Below are positions 55,529 through 64,000 of a stretch of DNA of 64,000 nt, one piece after another (within the stretch, counting starts at the first letter, position 1; each line of letters begins with the position of its first letter). The stretch covers positions 1 to 64,000 of the forward strand of contig CANJNC010000006.1 in assembly GCA_947475685.1 (NCBI GenBank), read 5' to 3'. The notes beneath the pieces were generated by a model. It was given only the letters and a program-made list of their open reading frames with translations, was not told the origin of the DNA and made no database searches. This stretch comes from Comamonadaceae bacterium (lineage in GTDB: Bacteria; Pseudomonadota; Gammaproteobacteria; Burkholderiales; Burkholderiaceae_C). A program made the position numbers and the translations under genes.

Positions 55529-57658
55529 TTAGTGTTGATGCTCCGTGCCTTCGTCAGTGCTTTGTGGACGCTCCATCAAAGCCTTCATGGACAATTTGAC
55601 GCGACCCTTTTCATCGGTCTCAAGTACTTTGACCCTGACAATTTGACCTTCGGCCAATACGTCTGTGACTTTGCCAATGCGGTCATGGCTGATTTGACTG
55701 ATGTGCAACAAGCCATCTTTTCCTGGCAATAAATTGACCAAGGCACCAAAATCCAAAATCTTGGTGATGGGGCCTTCATAAATTTTGCCAATTTCAACTT
55801 CAGCTGTAATTTGCTCAATTCGGCGCTTGGCTTCCTCTGCCTTTGCACCATCGGTAGAGGCAATGGTGATTGTGCCATCTTCAGAAATGTCAATCTGTGT
55901 ACCAGTCTCTTCGGTGAGTGCTCGGATGGTCGCACCCCCCTTGCCAATCACGTCACGAATTTTCTCAGGGTTGATCTTCATGGTGTACAAACGTGGCGCA
56001 AAATTGCTCACCTCTGTTTTTGCTTCGCCCATAACTTCTTGCATCTTGCCCAAAATGTGCATACGCGCTTCTTTGGCTTGAGCCAAGGCCACTTGCATGA
56101 TTTCTCTCGTGATACCTTGGATTTTGATATCCATTTGCAAAGCCGTGATGCCGTTGGTCGTACCGGCAACTTTAAAGTCCATGTCACCCAAATGATCCTC
56201 ATCACCCAAGATATCTGTCAATACAGCAAAACGACTGTCTTCCTTGATCAAACCCATGGCAATACCTGCCACATGTGCTTTCATGGGAACGCCTGCATCC
56301 ATCAATGACAAACAACCGCCACACACAGAGGCCATGGAAGAAGATCCGTTGGATTCGGTGATTTCAGAAACCACACGCATGGTGTAGGGGAAGTCAACTT
56401 TATCGGGCAAACAAGCAGCCAAAGCACGCTTGGCCAGACGTCCATGTCCAATTTCTCTGCGCTTGGTGCTGCCCATTCTGCCAACCTCTCCAGTCGCAAA
56501 CGGAGGCATGTTGTAATGGAACATGAAGCGATCTTCGAACTCACCGGCCAAAGCATCTATTCTTTGAGCGTCGCGGTCCGTACCCAAAGTGGTAATGACA
56601 AGAGCCTGGGTTTCACCTCGAGTAAACAAAGCAGATCCGTGAGTTCTAGGCAGGACACCATTTCTGATTTCAATGGGGCGCACGGTACGAGTATCGCGTC
56701 CATCGATACGTGGCTCACCGGCCAAAATTTGTGAGCGGACAATTTTCGCCTCAATATCAAACAATAAAGATTCGACTTTGACAGAATCAAATTCAACGCC
56801 TTGGGAAGTCAACGCCGCCATGGTGGACGCATAGGTCTCTCGACATGCTTGAGTTCTATTTTGTTTATTTCGAATTTGATAAGCTGCTCTCAATGGCGCT
56901 TCAGCCAACTCACCCACCTTGGCAATCAAGGGCTCATTTTTAGCTTCCGGCTTCCAATCCCAAACGGGGTGCCCTGCTTCTTTGACCAGCTCATGGATTG
57001 CATCGATTGCAACTTTGCCCTGCTCATGACCAAACATCACCGCACCCAGCATGATTTCTTCACTCAATTGCAAGGCCTCAGACTCCACCATCAAAACAGC
57101 AGACTCTGTACCCGCAACCACCAAATCCATGATGCTGTCTTTTCTCTGAGTTTGACCTGGATTTAAAACATATTCGCCATGGATGTACCCTACGCGAGCA
57201 GCACTGATGGGGCCATTAAAAGGGATGCCTGAAATGCTCAACGCTGCACTGGAGGCAATGAGGGCTGCGATATCTGCATCCACCTCTGGGTTCAAAGACA
57301 ATGTGTGTATTACCAAATGCACTTCATTGTAAAAACCTTCAGGAAACAAAGGACGAATGGGCCTATCAATCAAACGGCTGGTGAGAGTTTCCAACTCGCT
57401 TGGCTTGGCCTCGCGCTTGAAAAAGCTACCTGGAATTTTTCCTGCAGCATAAGTTTTCTCGATATAGTCAACGGTCAAAGGAAAGAAATCCTGACCTGGT
57501 TTTGCCGATTTGGATGCTACGACTGTAGCCAATACAACCGTATCTTCAATGTTGACCAAAACAGCACCCGTGGCTTGACGAGCAATCTCACCCGTTTCCA
57601 TAATGACCGTGTGTTGACCCCATTTAAAGGTCTTGGTTACTTTCTTAAAAAGCGACAT
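55529..57658 (-). CDS. pnp: polyribonucleotide nucleotidyltransferase (PNPase)
   Basis: 709 residues, 3'-5' phosphorolytic exoribonuclease of the RNA degradosome. Two RNase PH domains (about 1-220 and 310-545) with [22 protein letters not shown] and [13 protein letters not shown] segments, a KH domain with [16 protein letters not shown] (about 566-581) and a C-terminal S1 domain (about 622-700). The 253-base upstream spacer has two long stem-loops, a layout like the autoregulated rpsO-pnp leader. Confidence 0.97.
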   Translation of the reverse strand: MSLFKKVTKTFKWGQHTVIMETGEIARQATGAVLVNIEDTVVLATVVASKSAKPGQDFFPLTVDYIEKTYAAGKIPGSFFKREAKPSELETLTSRLIDRPIRPLFPEGFYNEVHLVIHTLSLNPEVDADIAALIASSAALSISGIPFNGPISAARVGYIHGEYVLNPGQTQRKDSIMDLVVAGTESAVLMVESEALQLSEEIMLGAVMFGHEQGKVAIDAIHELVKEAGHPVWDWKPEAKNEPLIAKVGELAEAPLRAAYQIRNKQNRTQACRETYASTMAALTSQGVEFDSVKVESLLFDIEAKIVRSQILAGEPRIDGRDTRTVRPIEIRNGVLPRTHGSALFTRGETQALVITTLGTDRDAQRIDALAGEFEDRFMFHYNMPPFATGEVGRMGSTKRREIGHGRLAKRALAACLPDKVDFPYTMRVVSEITESNGSSSMASVCGGCLSLMDAGVPMKAHVAGIAMGLIKEDSRFAVLTDILGDEDHLGDMDFKVAGTTNGITALQMDIKIQGITREIMQVALAQAKEARMHILGKMQEVMGEAKTEVSNFAPRLYTMKINPEKIRDVIGKGGATIRALTEETGTQIDISEDGTITIASTDGAKAEEAKRRIEQITAEVEIGKIYEGPITKILDFGALVNLLPGKDGLLHISQISHDRIGKVTDVLAEGQIVRVKVLETDEKGRVKLSMKALMERPQSTDEGTEHQH

Positions 57659-57734
57659 TTGCTTTACTCCATAGTGTTTTGGGGCATGAAGGCCATGCCA
57701 CCTTAGCCAGGAGGGTCGTCATAGAACAGAATGC

Positions 57735-57785
57735 CATTCCATCAAAATTGTGCGGCCAACTTGTTTGCACGCATTTGGTGGAATG
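57735..57785 (-). promoter_or_regulatory. pnp leader stem-loop
   Basis: CATTCCATCAAA at 57735-57746 and TTTGGTGGAATG at 57774-57785 are inverted with a single mismatch; in the minus-strand RNA 11 of 12 bases pair. GTGC/GCAC (57750-57753 and 57767-57770) continue the stem inside the loop. It lies 77 bases upstream of pnp, where E. coli has the RNase III-cut leader hairpin used for PNPase autocontrol. Function here is inferred by position. Confidence 0.55.
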
Positions 57786-57858
57786 ACACAGCTTCGATCC
57801 ACAATCAAACTCTCCGTTGTTGTTGATAAGAACGAATACTCTCATCAACAAGATGCAT

Positions 57859-57896
57859 AAAGGCGTCTGAGCTAAAAAAATAACTCAGACGCCTTT
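57859..57896 (-). promoter_or_regulatory. 13-bp perfect hairpin after rpsO
   Basis: AAAGGCGTCTGAG at 57859-57871 and CTCAGACGCCTTT at 57884-57896 form a perfect stem around a T-rich 12-base loop, 15 bases after the rpsO stop. No T-run follows the 3' arm, so it is more like a partial attenuator or an RNA-processing or stability element than a full terminator. Confidence 0.6.
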
Positions 57897-57911
57897 GGCA
57901 AAAAATACCAA

Positions 57912-58175
57912 TTACTTGCGTAAACCGAGTTTAGCAATCAAGGCTGAATAGCGATTCAAATCCTTGGACTTCAAGTAATCCAACAATTTACGACGACGAC
58001 TGACCATGCGAAGCAAACCACGACGTCCGTGGTGATCCTTTGCATGCGTCTTGAAATGGGGGGTCAACTCATTGATTCGAGCGGTCAGTAGTGCAACTTG
58101 CACCTCAGGACTGCCCGTGTCTTTGGCTACGCGAGCATTTTGCGCAACTACTTGCGCGATCGTTGTTGATAACAT
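57912..58175 (-). CDS. rpsO: 30S ribosomal protein S15
   Basis: 87 residues from ATG 58175, with AAGGA seven bases upstream; the open frame reaches farther but S15 starts here. Binds 16S rRNA in the platform. Typical run: [21 protein letters not shown] (about 21-41), [21 protein letters not shown] (about 48-68). Upstream of pnp in the standard order. Confidence 0.96.
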   Translation of the reverse strand: MLSTTIAQVVAQNARVAKDTGSPEVQVALLTARINELTPHFKTHAKDHHGRRGLLRMVSRRRKLLDYLKSKDLNRYSALIAKLGLRK

Positions 58176-58531
58176 ATCAATTTCCTTGTGTATTGTTTTG
58201 ACTTGCGCATCCCCTTGGAACGAAAGGAGAGCGTGCACTTTGTAGCCCTTGGCAGCAAAGCCCATCGAGTATAACCCAATTCACATCTCAAAACCCAAAT
58301 TCAAGAACCAGCGCTCGTATCGACGCAGAATTAAACTGCACTCAAAAACCAACACAGCTCCAAAAAAGCAATACTATAGTTTTAAAAAAATAAACTGACA
58401 TCTTCTTCAAATGATTCAACCTCCATCCAAGGACATAGCGATGAGGAGTTCGCGATTCACGCATACCTTGCTTGAAAAAACAGCGGTATTGGGTCACTTC
58501 GGTAAATTTCAATGCAGTGAAAAATATAAAT

Positions 58532-58557
58532 AATTTCAAGAAATAAGCCTTGAAATT
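58532..58557. promoter_or_regulatory. 9-bp inverted repeat overlapping the hsp20 -35 element
   Basis: AATTTCAAG (58532-58540) and CTTGAAATT (58549-58557) are perfect inverted copies with 8 bases between. The right arm includes the CTTGAAA -35. Could be a repressor site. Confidence 0.45.
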
Positions 58558-58577
58558 ACAGACCGAGGTCTCCATGT
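58549..58577 (+). promoter_or_regulatory. sigma-32 type heat-shock promoter of hsp20
   Basis: CTTGAAA at 58549-58555, a 14-base spacer, then CTCCATGT at 58570-58577 (consensus CCCCATnT). This matches the RpoH promoter pattern with one change and is correctly placed, about 62 bases before the ATG of a small heat-shock gene. A short palindrome AGACC-GA-GGTCT fills the spacer. Confidence 0.75.
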
Positions 58578-58638
58578 TTTAAGCACCGTTGAACGAATTT
58601 CTTGTTCAAGAACTTTAAAACCATCTGGAGATTTTGAT

Positions 58639-59013
58639 ATGCTATTTACCCCTTTGTCTGTGACACTCAATCAAGCACAAAAACGCCCTTCTATTCAAGC
58701 CTTCGAGAGATTTTTAGGAGATGTCGTCAAGGCGCCTACCCATGTCAACTCATTCACAGAAGCCGAGACAACTTACTCACTTGAAATCGATGTACCTGGC
58801 ATCAGCAAAGAACTTTTGCTCATCAAGATTGATGAGCAAATCGTTCGAATTGAAAGCAAACCTGAGTCCAAAAGAAAGTACAACTTGAATTTTGAGTTGC
58901 CTGTAGCGATCGACCCCGTTTTGAGCCAAGCCAAATTAGACAATGGTGTTTTGAATTTGGTTCTCACCAAGAAAAAACCCATTGATCAAGTTACCTTGCT
59001 CAATATTCTTTAA
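58639..59013 (+). CDS. small heat shock protein, Hsp20/alpha-crystallin family
   Basis: 124 residues, ATG with GGAG eight bases upstream. ATP-independent holdase chaperone. The alpha-crystallin domain spans about 38-118: TTYSLEIDVPGISKELLLIKID and KRKYNLNFELPVAIDP (about 80-95), then KLDNGVLNLVLTKKKP (about 99-114), which corresponds to the A-x-x-x-n-GVL-x-(I/V) signature. The N-terminal arm is short and the C-terminal IxI-like tail reads LLNIL, so the protein is near the small end of the family. It has its own sigma-32-type promoter. Confidence 0.88.
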   Translation: MLFTPLSVTLNQAQKRPSIQAFERFLGDVVKAPTHVNSFTEAETTYSLEIDVPGISKELLLIKIDEQIVRIESKPESKRKYNLNFELPVAIDPVLSQAKLDNGVLNLVLTKKKPIDQVTLLNIL

Positions 59014-59049
59014 GAAGAGGCCTTTTTAAATTCGGCTTCTACCTCAAGG

Positions 59050-59069
59050 GGGCGGGCTTTTGCCTGCCC
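59050..59069. terminator. GC-rich hairpin between convergent hsp20 and tsaD
   Basis: GGGCGGGC (59050-59057), loop TTTT, GCCTGCCC (59062-59069) pair over eight bases with one G-U. There is no T-run after it on either strand, so it is a modest bidirectional terminator candidate. Confidence 0.45.
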
Positions 59070-59124
59070 TGCGTCAAGGTGTTGAGATAATCCGTGTTGG
59101 ACGCGATCTCTTTGATACCCACTT

Positions 59125-60204
59125 TTAGTTGACCAACTCCGCCAGACTCCAGCGAGGCTTGACATCAAAGCCATAGTGCTTGGTCCCTGTCTCAATGCCA
59201 TATTGCACCCTCATTGCAGCGGCCATGGCAATCATGGCGCCGTTGTCTGTGCACAAATAAAGCTCTGGAAAGTAAACCTTGCCTCCAATCTTAGAACACT
59301 CTTTGCTCATGGTCTCTCTAAGAGATTGATTGGCCCCAACGCCTCCAGCGACAACCAATGTTTTAAGCTTTGTTTGCTTTATAGCCATGAGAGATTTTTT
59401 AACCAAGACCTCAACAATAGCTGCTTGAACGGAAGCCGCCAAATCGTTCTTGGATGCTTCAATTTCCTTTTCACTCATCTTGTTGACCTGTGTAAGCACA
59501 GAGGTTTTCAACCCAGCAAATGAAAAATCCAGTCGGCCACTGTGCATCAAGGGCCTTGGAAAATTGAACGCCTTGGGGTTTCCAAGTGCCGCCAGTTTGG
59601 ACAGCGCAGCGCCCCCTGGATAATCCAAACCCAGCAATTTCGCGGATTTGTCAAACGCTTCACCCGCTGCATCATCCACGCTTTCGCCCAACAACTCATA
59701 TTGACCCATGCTTTGAACGCTCATGAGTTGGGTGTGTCCCCCAGAAACAAGCAAGCACACGAAAGGAAAGGTCGGTGGATTGGCGCTCAAAAAAGGAGAC
59801 AACAAATGTCCCTCCAAATGATGGATGCCCAGCAATGGCAGATTCATGGATGCAGCCAAAGAGGCGGCCACTCCAGCACCGACCAACAAGGCACCCGCCA
59901 GCCCAGGACCTTTTGTATAAGCCACCAAATCAACTTGTGCAATGCCAACGCCAGAGGCGCTCAAAACTTCATTCAAGAGAGGAATGATTCGCTGAATATG
60001 GTCTCGACTTGCCAATTCAGGCACCACACCACCATAGGGCTGATGCATTTCAATTTGAGTATGCAACGCGTGCGCAAGCAATTGAGGCAACTCGGGTTCA
60101 AAAGACAAGGACCCCGCGCAAACTGGAGCAGCATTGAACCGATCAAATTTGACCAAAGCAACACCACTTTCATCACAAGAAGACTCAATTCCTAAAATAT
60201 ACAC
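59125..60204 (-). CDS. tsaD: tRNA N6-adenosine threonylcarbamoyltransferase TsaD
   Basis: 359 residues from a GTG at 60204 (reads [14 protein letters not shown]), with GGGAG five bases before it. The upstream ATG at 60255 adds 17 unsupported residues. Makes the t6A modification of tRNAs that read ANN codons, with TsaBCE. The metal-binding HHLEGHL (about 120-126), the ASKH-fold motifs LGIESSCDE (4-12) and SGGHTQL (about 146-152), and [10 protein letters not shown] (about 280-289) are intact. Divergent from ybiB and convergent with hsp20. Confidence 0.95.
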   Translation of the reverse strand: MYILGIESSCDESGVALVKFDRFNAAPVCAGSLSFEPELPQLLAHALHTQIEMHQPYGGVVPELASRDHIQRIIPLLNEVLSASGVGIAQVDLVAYTKGPGLAGALLVGAGVAASLAASMNLPLLGIHHLEGHLLSPFLSANPPTFPFVCLLVSGGHTQLMSVQSMGQYELLGESVDDAAGEAFDKSAKLLGLDYPGGAALSKLAALGNPKAFNFPRPLMHSGRLDFSFAGLKTSVLTQVNKMSEKEIEASKNDLAASVQAAIVEVLVKKSLMAIKQTKLKTLVVAGGVGANQSLRETMSKECSKIGGKVYFPELYLCTDNGAMIAMAAAMRVQYGIETGTKHYGFDVKPRWSLAELVN

Positions 60205-60321
60205 ATTGGCTCCCAATTGTCCAATCGACAGGGAATGGATATGGAAATCCTTCACCCCCGATTATCGCAGATCGGCTTAAAAAAATTGAGTCTAAAGTAC
60301 AAATTAGGCGAGAATACAGCC

Positions 60322-61281
60322 ATGAGCATCAGTCATTACATCAAAGAAATCGGTCGCGGCAAAGAAGGCGCGAGAAATTTGAGCACCGAACAAGCTCAAG
60401 ACCTGATGCATCTTCTTTTGAGCGGGCAAGTCAGCGATATCGAGCTAGGTGCTTTTTGTATTGCCATGAGAATCAAAGGCGAAACCCCACAAGAAATGAT
60501 TGGTTTTTTAGAAGCCATTCAATCAAATATCAAACGAGTTCATCTCAGTCGTGAGAACCCAAACCATCGACAACTCAAACCAGTGATTGTGATTCCGAGT
60601 TACAACGGCGCAAGAAAACTCCCGCTTTTTACCCCAGTTTTGGCTGGCGCTCTGGCCAAGCTCAATTACGCCGTTCTTGTTCACGGCTATCCAACCGAAG
60701 ACAAAAGAGTCAGCACCAAAGAGATGTTTGAGTTGCTTGATTGGCCATGCGTCAAAGACGTCCATTCTTTGAATGAATCCAACTTGAAAGAGGGGGAAGT
60801 CTTGTATGTTTCAATGGAACATTTGTCGCCTCAACTTTGCGAGTTGCTGAATGTTAGGAAAAAAATTGGCCTTAGAAACTCAAGCCATAGCTTGGTGAAA
60901 ATCCTCAATCCCCTTGAAGATGAGTGTAAAGTTTTACAACTTTCAAGCTACACACACCCTGAATACCTAGAGTCGATGTCTCAAGTGTTTAAACTTTTTA
61001 ATAAAAATGTACTTTTTTTAAGAGGAACAGAAGGTGAATGCGCTGCAGACCCGAGGCGAATACCTAAAATGACGGGTTTTGTGCAAGGCAAATCGGAGAC
61101 TTTGATCGAACAAGTTCAAGGACCTGTTGAAATACTCATCGATTACCCACAAACCACGGACCCCCAAAAAACAGCACTTTATACCGATTCGATTTTAAAG
61201 GGTCATTTAAAACTGCCCTTGTCCATTCAAGCCCAAATCAATGCAATCGAACAGTTGAGCCTCAAAATTATTCCTCCATGA
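60322..61281 (+). CDS. ybiB: DNA-binding protein YbiB (glycosyltransferase-3 fold)
   Basis: 319 residues from ATG 60322 (MSISHYIKEIGRG). The open frame extends upstream, but that part overlaps the tsaD start. The N-terminal helical domain, with NLSTEQAQDLMHLLLSGQVSDIELGAF (about 19-45), and SYNGARKLPLFTPVLAG (about 94-110), is the TrpD-like fold of YbiB. The family binds nucleic acid and has lost the anthranilate phosphoribosyltransferase active site. It overlaps cobA by four bases, so they are co-transcribed. Confidence 0.85.
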   Translation: MSISHYIKEIGRGKEGARNLSTEQAQDLMHLLLSGQVSDIELGAFCIAMRIKGETPQEMIGFLEAIQSNIKRVHLSRENPNHRQLKPVIVIPSYNGARKLPLFTPVLAGALAKLNYAVLVHGYPTEDKRVSTKEMFELLDWPCVKDVHSLNESNLKEGEVLYVSMEHLSPQLCELLNVRKKIGLRNSSHSLVKILNPLEDECKVLQLSSYTHPEYLESMSQVFKLFNKNVLFLRGTEGECAADPRRIPKMTGFVQGKSETLIEQVQGPVEILIDYPQTTDPQKTALYTDSILKGHLKLPLSIQAQINAIEQLSLKIIPP

Positions 61282-62129
61282 CAAGTTCAAGTAAATCCTC
61301 TTCATTGGACTCAGCCAAACTCTCACAAAGTCATTGGCCTGTCGTACAGCTCGTTGGAGCTGGGCCAGGCGACCCTGAGCTTTTGACCATCAAAGCCTTA
61401 AAAGCCCTTCAAGCTGCAAGCGTTGTTTTGTATGACGATTTGGTATCGCCAGAAGTTTGCGCTTTGATTCCTAGCGAATGTAGAAAAATATTTGTTGGCA
61501 AGAGAGGCGGTTGCAAATCAACTCCCCAAGCCTTTATTGAAAAACTGATGGCTCAATGCGCCAAGGAAGGCGAGAGAGTGGTGCGCTTGAAGGGGGGAGA
61601 CCCTTGTATCTTTGGCCGAGGTGGTGAAGAAATTGAGGCCCTTCGGGCACAGCAAGTCAACACCGAGGTGATCAATGGAATCACCTCAGGGTTGGCGGCC
61701 ATGGGCTCTTTGGGTCTATCCCTTACACATCGTCACCACGCACACGGTGTGGTGTTTGTGACGGGCCATGCCAAAAGCGGAAAAATGGGCGTCAATTGGA
61801 TTGAGTTGGGTCAAACTGCGTGCAACTCTAAATTGACTCTGATCATTTATATGGGCATGAGCTTGACTCAAGACATTCAAAATGGACTTCTCCACGGCCT
61901 TGAAGCTGACACCCCCGTGGCTGTGATCGAGAAAGCGAGTACGCCATTGCAAAGGCACATGGTAACGACGCTAGAGCGTTTGCTGTTTGAAATTCAATCC
62001 CAGCACTTTCAAAGCCCATCCGTCATCGTTGTGGGCGATGTCCTGATAGGCTTGCAGGCCGTGGACGAGCAAGCCATGAATGAGCATCAAAACTGGCAGC
62101 AAGAAAGCCAAATCAAACAAAAAAACTAG
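61278..62129 (+). CDS. cobA: uroporphyrinogen-III C-methyltransferase (SUMT)
   Basis: 283 residues. Methylates uroporphyrinogen III at C-2 and C-7 with SAM, giving precorrin-2 for siroheme or cobalamin. Landmarks: LVGAGPGDPELLTIKALKAL (about 24-43), VLYDDLVSPEV (about 50-60), VRLKGGDPCIFGRGGEE (about 98-114), and VINGITSGLAA. It has no CysG dehydrogenase/ferrochelatase part. Follows ybiB with a four-base overlap. Confidence 0.93.
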   Translation: MTSSSKSSSLDSAKLSQSHWPVVQLVGAGPGDPELLTIKALKALQAASVVLYDDLVSPEVCALIPSECRKIFVGKRGGCKSTPQAFIEKLMAQCAKEGERVVRLKGGDPCIFGRGGEEIEALRAQQVNTEVINGITSGLAAMGSLGLSLTHRHHAHGVVFVTGHAKSGKMGVNWIELGQTACNSKLTLIIYMGMSLTQDIQNGLLHGLEADTPVAVIEKASTPLQRHMVTTLERLLFEIQSQHFQSPSVIVVGDVLIGLQAVDEQAMNEHQNWQQESQIKQKN

Positions 62130-62148
62130 GTTGCGAAAATACTTATAG

Positions 62149-62169
62149 GCACGGGTCCTTTTCCCGTGC
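62149..62169 (+). terminator. hairpin after cobA
   Basis: GCACGGG (62149-62155), loop of seven, CCCGTGC (62163-62169): a perfect 7-bp GC-rich stem 19 bases after the stop. A T-run only comes about 25 bases later, so the terminator call is uncertain. Confidence 0.4.
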
Positions 62170-62336
62170 ATGAGAAAGCACGCAAAATTCTTATTTTTTT
62201 GCCTGAATTGGACAGCAATAACGGCCATGACGAGTCAGATGGCACATCTATCGTGCGAAAATAGCGACTTTAGGCAGACTTGAATCCCCTTTCAAGCCAA
62301 CTGTCTTTTCCAGCGCTTTTTTGATAGGAATTGTTC

Positions 62337-63441
62337 ATGGACGCAGAACGTGCAAATTTAATCGGCTCGACCCTCTCAAGCCTTCAAACAAGAACCCTTG
62401 ATCTTCGGGGGTATCTTTGACTACGATGCAAAGACCGAGAGATTAAGAACAGTCAACGCCTCTCTTGAGGACCCCAGTGTTTGGAATGAGCCTAAAAAGG
62501 CTCAAGAATTGAGCAAAGAAAAAAAGTCTTTAGAAGATGTTGTCATCAATCTTTCAAAATTACAACAAGAGATTGTTGATAACTTAGAACTCTTTGAGAT
62601 GGTCAAGGCTGAAAACGATGACCTCGCCCTTGAAGATATTGAACTTGAAACTGCCTCGTTGAATCAAAGCATTGAAAAGCTCGAATTCAGAAGAATGTTC
62701 AACAACCCTGCAGATCCTTGCAATGCTTTTTTAGACATTCAAGCGGGTGCGGGTGGCACAGAGGCATGCGACTGGGCAAGCATGTTGCTTCGACAGTACT
62801 TGCGTTACGCGGAGAGGAAAAATTTCAAAGCTTCGCTAGAGGATGAGTCTGCTGGTGACGTGGCCGGCATCAAAAGCGCCACCATCAAAATTGAGGGCGA
62901 ATATGCTTTTGGACTTTTGAGAACTGAAACAGGTGTTCATCGCTTGGTCAGAAAATCTCCTTTTGATTCCTCCGGGGGGCGACACACCAGCTTTGCAAGT
63001 GTGTTTGTCTATCCTGAGGTGGATGACTCAATTGAGATTGATATCAATCCATCCGATGTACGCGTTGACACCTTCAGAGCCAGTGGTGCAGGCGGTCAAC
63101 ACATCAACAAGACTGACTCCGCGGTACGCCTGACCCATCTTCCAACAGGCATTGTTGTGCAGTGTCAAGACGGCAGAAGTCAACACAGCAACAAAGACGT
63201 TGCTTGGAAAAGACTTCGAAGCAGACTTTATGACTTCGAGATGAGAAAGCGAATGGAGGAGCAACAAAAATTAGAAGACACCAAAACCGATGTGGGTTGG
63301 GGCCATCAAATTCGTTCATATGTTTTGGATCAAAGTCGGATCAAAGACCTTAGAACGTCTGTTGAAATTTCCAATACTCAAAAAGTTTTGGACGGTGATT
63401 TAGACGCCTTTATTGAAGCGTCCTTAAAGCAAGGCGTTTAA
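62337..63441 (+). CDS. prfB: peptide chain release factor 2, with programmed +1 frameshift
   Basis: The full product has 367 residues: 27 codons from ATG 62337, then +1 shift at CTT-TGA-C (62415-62421), then 340 codons to 63441. RF2 ends translation at UGA and UAA. The site is CGG-GGG-TAT-CTT-TGA-C, with the internal Shine-Dalgarno-like GGGGG and the slippery CUU U, as in E. coli. The UGA stop is in-frame codon 28, so low RF2 raises its own synthesis. The tripeptide SPF (recognition of UGA) and GGQ, in [15 protein letters not shown], are present. AGGA precedes the start codon. A single-frame reading would lose the first 27 residues. Confidence 0.96.
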
Positions 63442-63540
63442 TGGTACCCTGCAAAGGAACTCATCAAGGATCAATTGCTTGAATCAACCTTCATATCTCA
63501 AAACACAACACATAAACATAAAAAATCGAGGAGCCAAGAC

Positions 63541-64000
63541 GTGCAAGAAGATAACAACGGTCTGATTGTTTTCAGACAAGACTACCAAGCCAGCGCATTT
63601 TTCATTGACCGAGTCGATTTGACCTTTGACTTAGACCCCACCAAAACTCGTGTTTTGAACAAAATGCAGGTGCGACGAAACCCCGATACAGTTGTTCAAG
63701 CATTGAGACTTCACGGGGAGGAATTGAACTTGGCGCGTGTTTTGGTCAACGGCCAAGGCACCTCCTTTAAATTAGAAGGCTCACACCTTGTGTTGGAAAA
63801 CCTACCCGAAGGCAATGAAGCCTTCGAGTTGGAAATATTTACAACTTGCAACCCAAGTAAAAATACAAAATTAATGGGTTTGTACGTCAGCCAAGACTCT
63901 TTCTTCACTCAATGTGAAGCCGAGGGCTTTAGACGCATCACCTACTTTTTGGACCGACCGGATGTGATGTCGTCCTATACCGTTCTTATGAAAGCAGATA
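63541..64000 (+). CDS. pepN: aminopeptidase N, N-terminal part (3' end outside window)
   Basis: 153 residues are visible from a GTG at 63541, with GAGGAG eight to nine bases upstream. The frame stays open to the edge. PepN is a broad M1 metallo-aminopeptidase. The visible beta-rich N-terminal domain holds the family segments GLYVSQDSFFTQCEAEGFRR (about 119-138) and ITYFLDRPDVMSSY. The Zn site (HEXXH) lies beyond the window, so activity cannot be judged. Confidence 0.92.
   Translation, partial: MQEDNNGLIVFRQDYQASAFFIDRVDLTFDLDPTKTRVLNKMQVRRNPDTVVQALRLHGEELNLARVLVNGQGTSFKLEGSHLVLENLPEGNEAFELEIFTTCNPSKNTKLMGLYVSQDSFFTQCEAEGFRRITYFLDRPDVMSSYTVLMKAD

Larger units (their letters stand above)
58176..58638. 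other. intergenic region between divergent rpsO and hsp20
   Basis: 463 bases. The left part holds the rpsO leader; a TATACT -10-like hexamer (minus strand, 58273-58268) has only a poor TTGGGT at 19 bases. The right part holds the hsp20 promoter described separately. A 77-codon open frame on the minus strand (58342-58575) has no convincing features. No RNA gene was recognised. Confidence 0.4.

Noticed and set aside
58342-58575. 77-codon open frame on the minus strand
   Set aside because: No ribosome-binding site, no family pattern, and it lies across the hsp20 promoter region.
60205-60255. Longer N-terminus for TsaD from the ATG at 60255
   Set aside because: TsaD proteins start right before LGIESSCDE, and a good ribosome-binding site precedes the GTG at 60204.
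62398-62418. prfB as a pseudogene because of an early in-frame TGA
   Set aside because: The TGA sits in the known programmed frameshift site and the rest of RF2 is intact.
1-64000. CRISPR array, insertion sequence or phage genes
   Set aside because: No spaced direct repeats, transposase, integrase or structural phage genes were seen in reading the window.

Overview
The window is chromosomal DNA of a betaproteobacterium, most probably order Burkholderiales. The grounds are the conserved block rpsO-pnp-qor-tpiA-secG-tRNA-Leu-nuoA..N, the divergent tsaD/ybiB-cobA pair, the trmJ-cysE/suhB and pmbA/yjgA arrangements, and many orphan Bug-type (TctC) solute receptors, a known hallmark of this order. 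Base composition is moderate rather than GC-rich, which would suit a lower-GC lineage. No 16S gene is present, so genus cannot be given.

Region 1 (1-11.4 kb) is housekeeping: pmbA (cut by the left edge), yjgA, mogA, cysE, trmJ, suhB, mutS, uppP, glnS and a small Cys-rich hypothetical gene.

Region 2 (11.4-37.5 kb) is a 26-kb accessory catabolic island. It holds six Bug receptors without any TctA/TctB membrane partner, one orphan ABC-type binding protein, three alpha/beta hydrolases (one exported), a cyclase-family protein, a tandem pair of MmgE/PrpD proteins, two acyl-CoA ligases, a CoA-transferase, two crotonase-fold proteins with different catalytic residues, an NPD/2-nitropropane-dioxygenase-like flavoprotein, a Cys-less thiolase-like protein paired with a DUF35 protein, a MarR regulator, a DoxX protein, and a six-gene operon that includes secreted and membrane proteins of unknown function. 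Together they look like uptake, CoA activation, hydration and retro-aldol or thiolytic cleavage of one or more unidentified organic acids. A perfect 14-bp palindrome lies in the divergent promoter region of the largest operon and is a candidate MarR operator.

Region 3 (37.6-58.2 kb), nearly all on the minus strand, holds a DUF1178 gene, the complete 14-gene complex I operon (nuoA-N), tRNA-Leu(GAG), secG, tpiA, a quinone oxidoreductase, pnp and rpsO. The rpsO-pnp spacer contains two long stem-loops.

Region 4 (58.2-64 kb) has a small heat-shock gene behind a good sigma-32-type promoter, tsaD, ybiB, cobA, prfB with the classical programmed +1 frameshift, and the start of pepN (cut by the right edge). 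No insertion sequence, integrase, CRISPR array or rRNA operon was seen.
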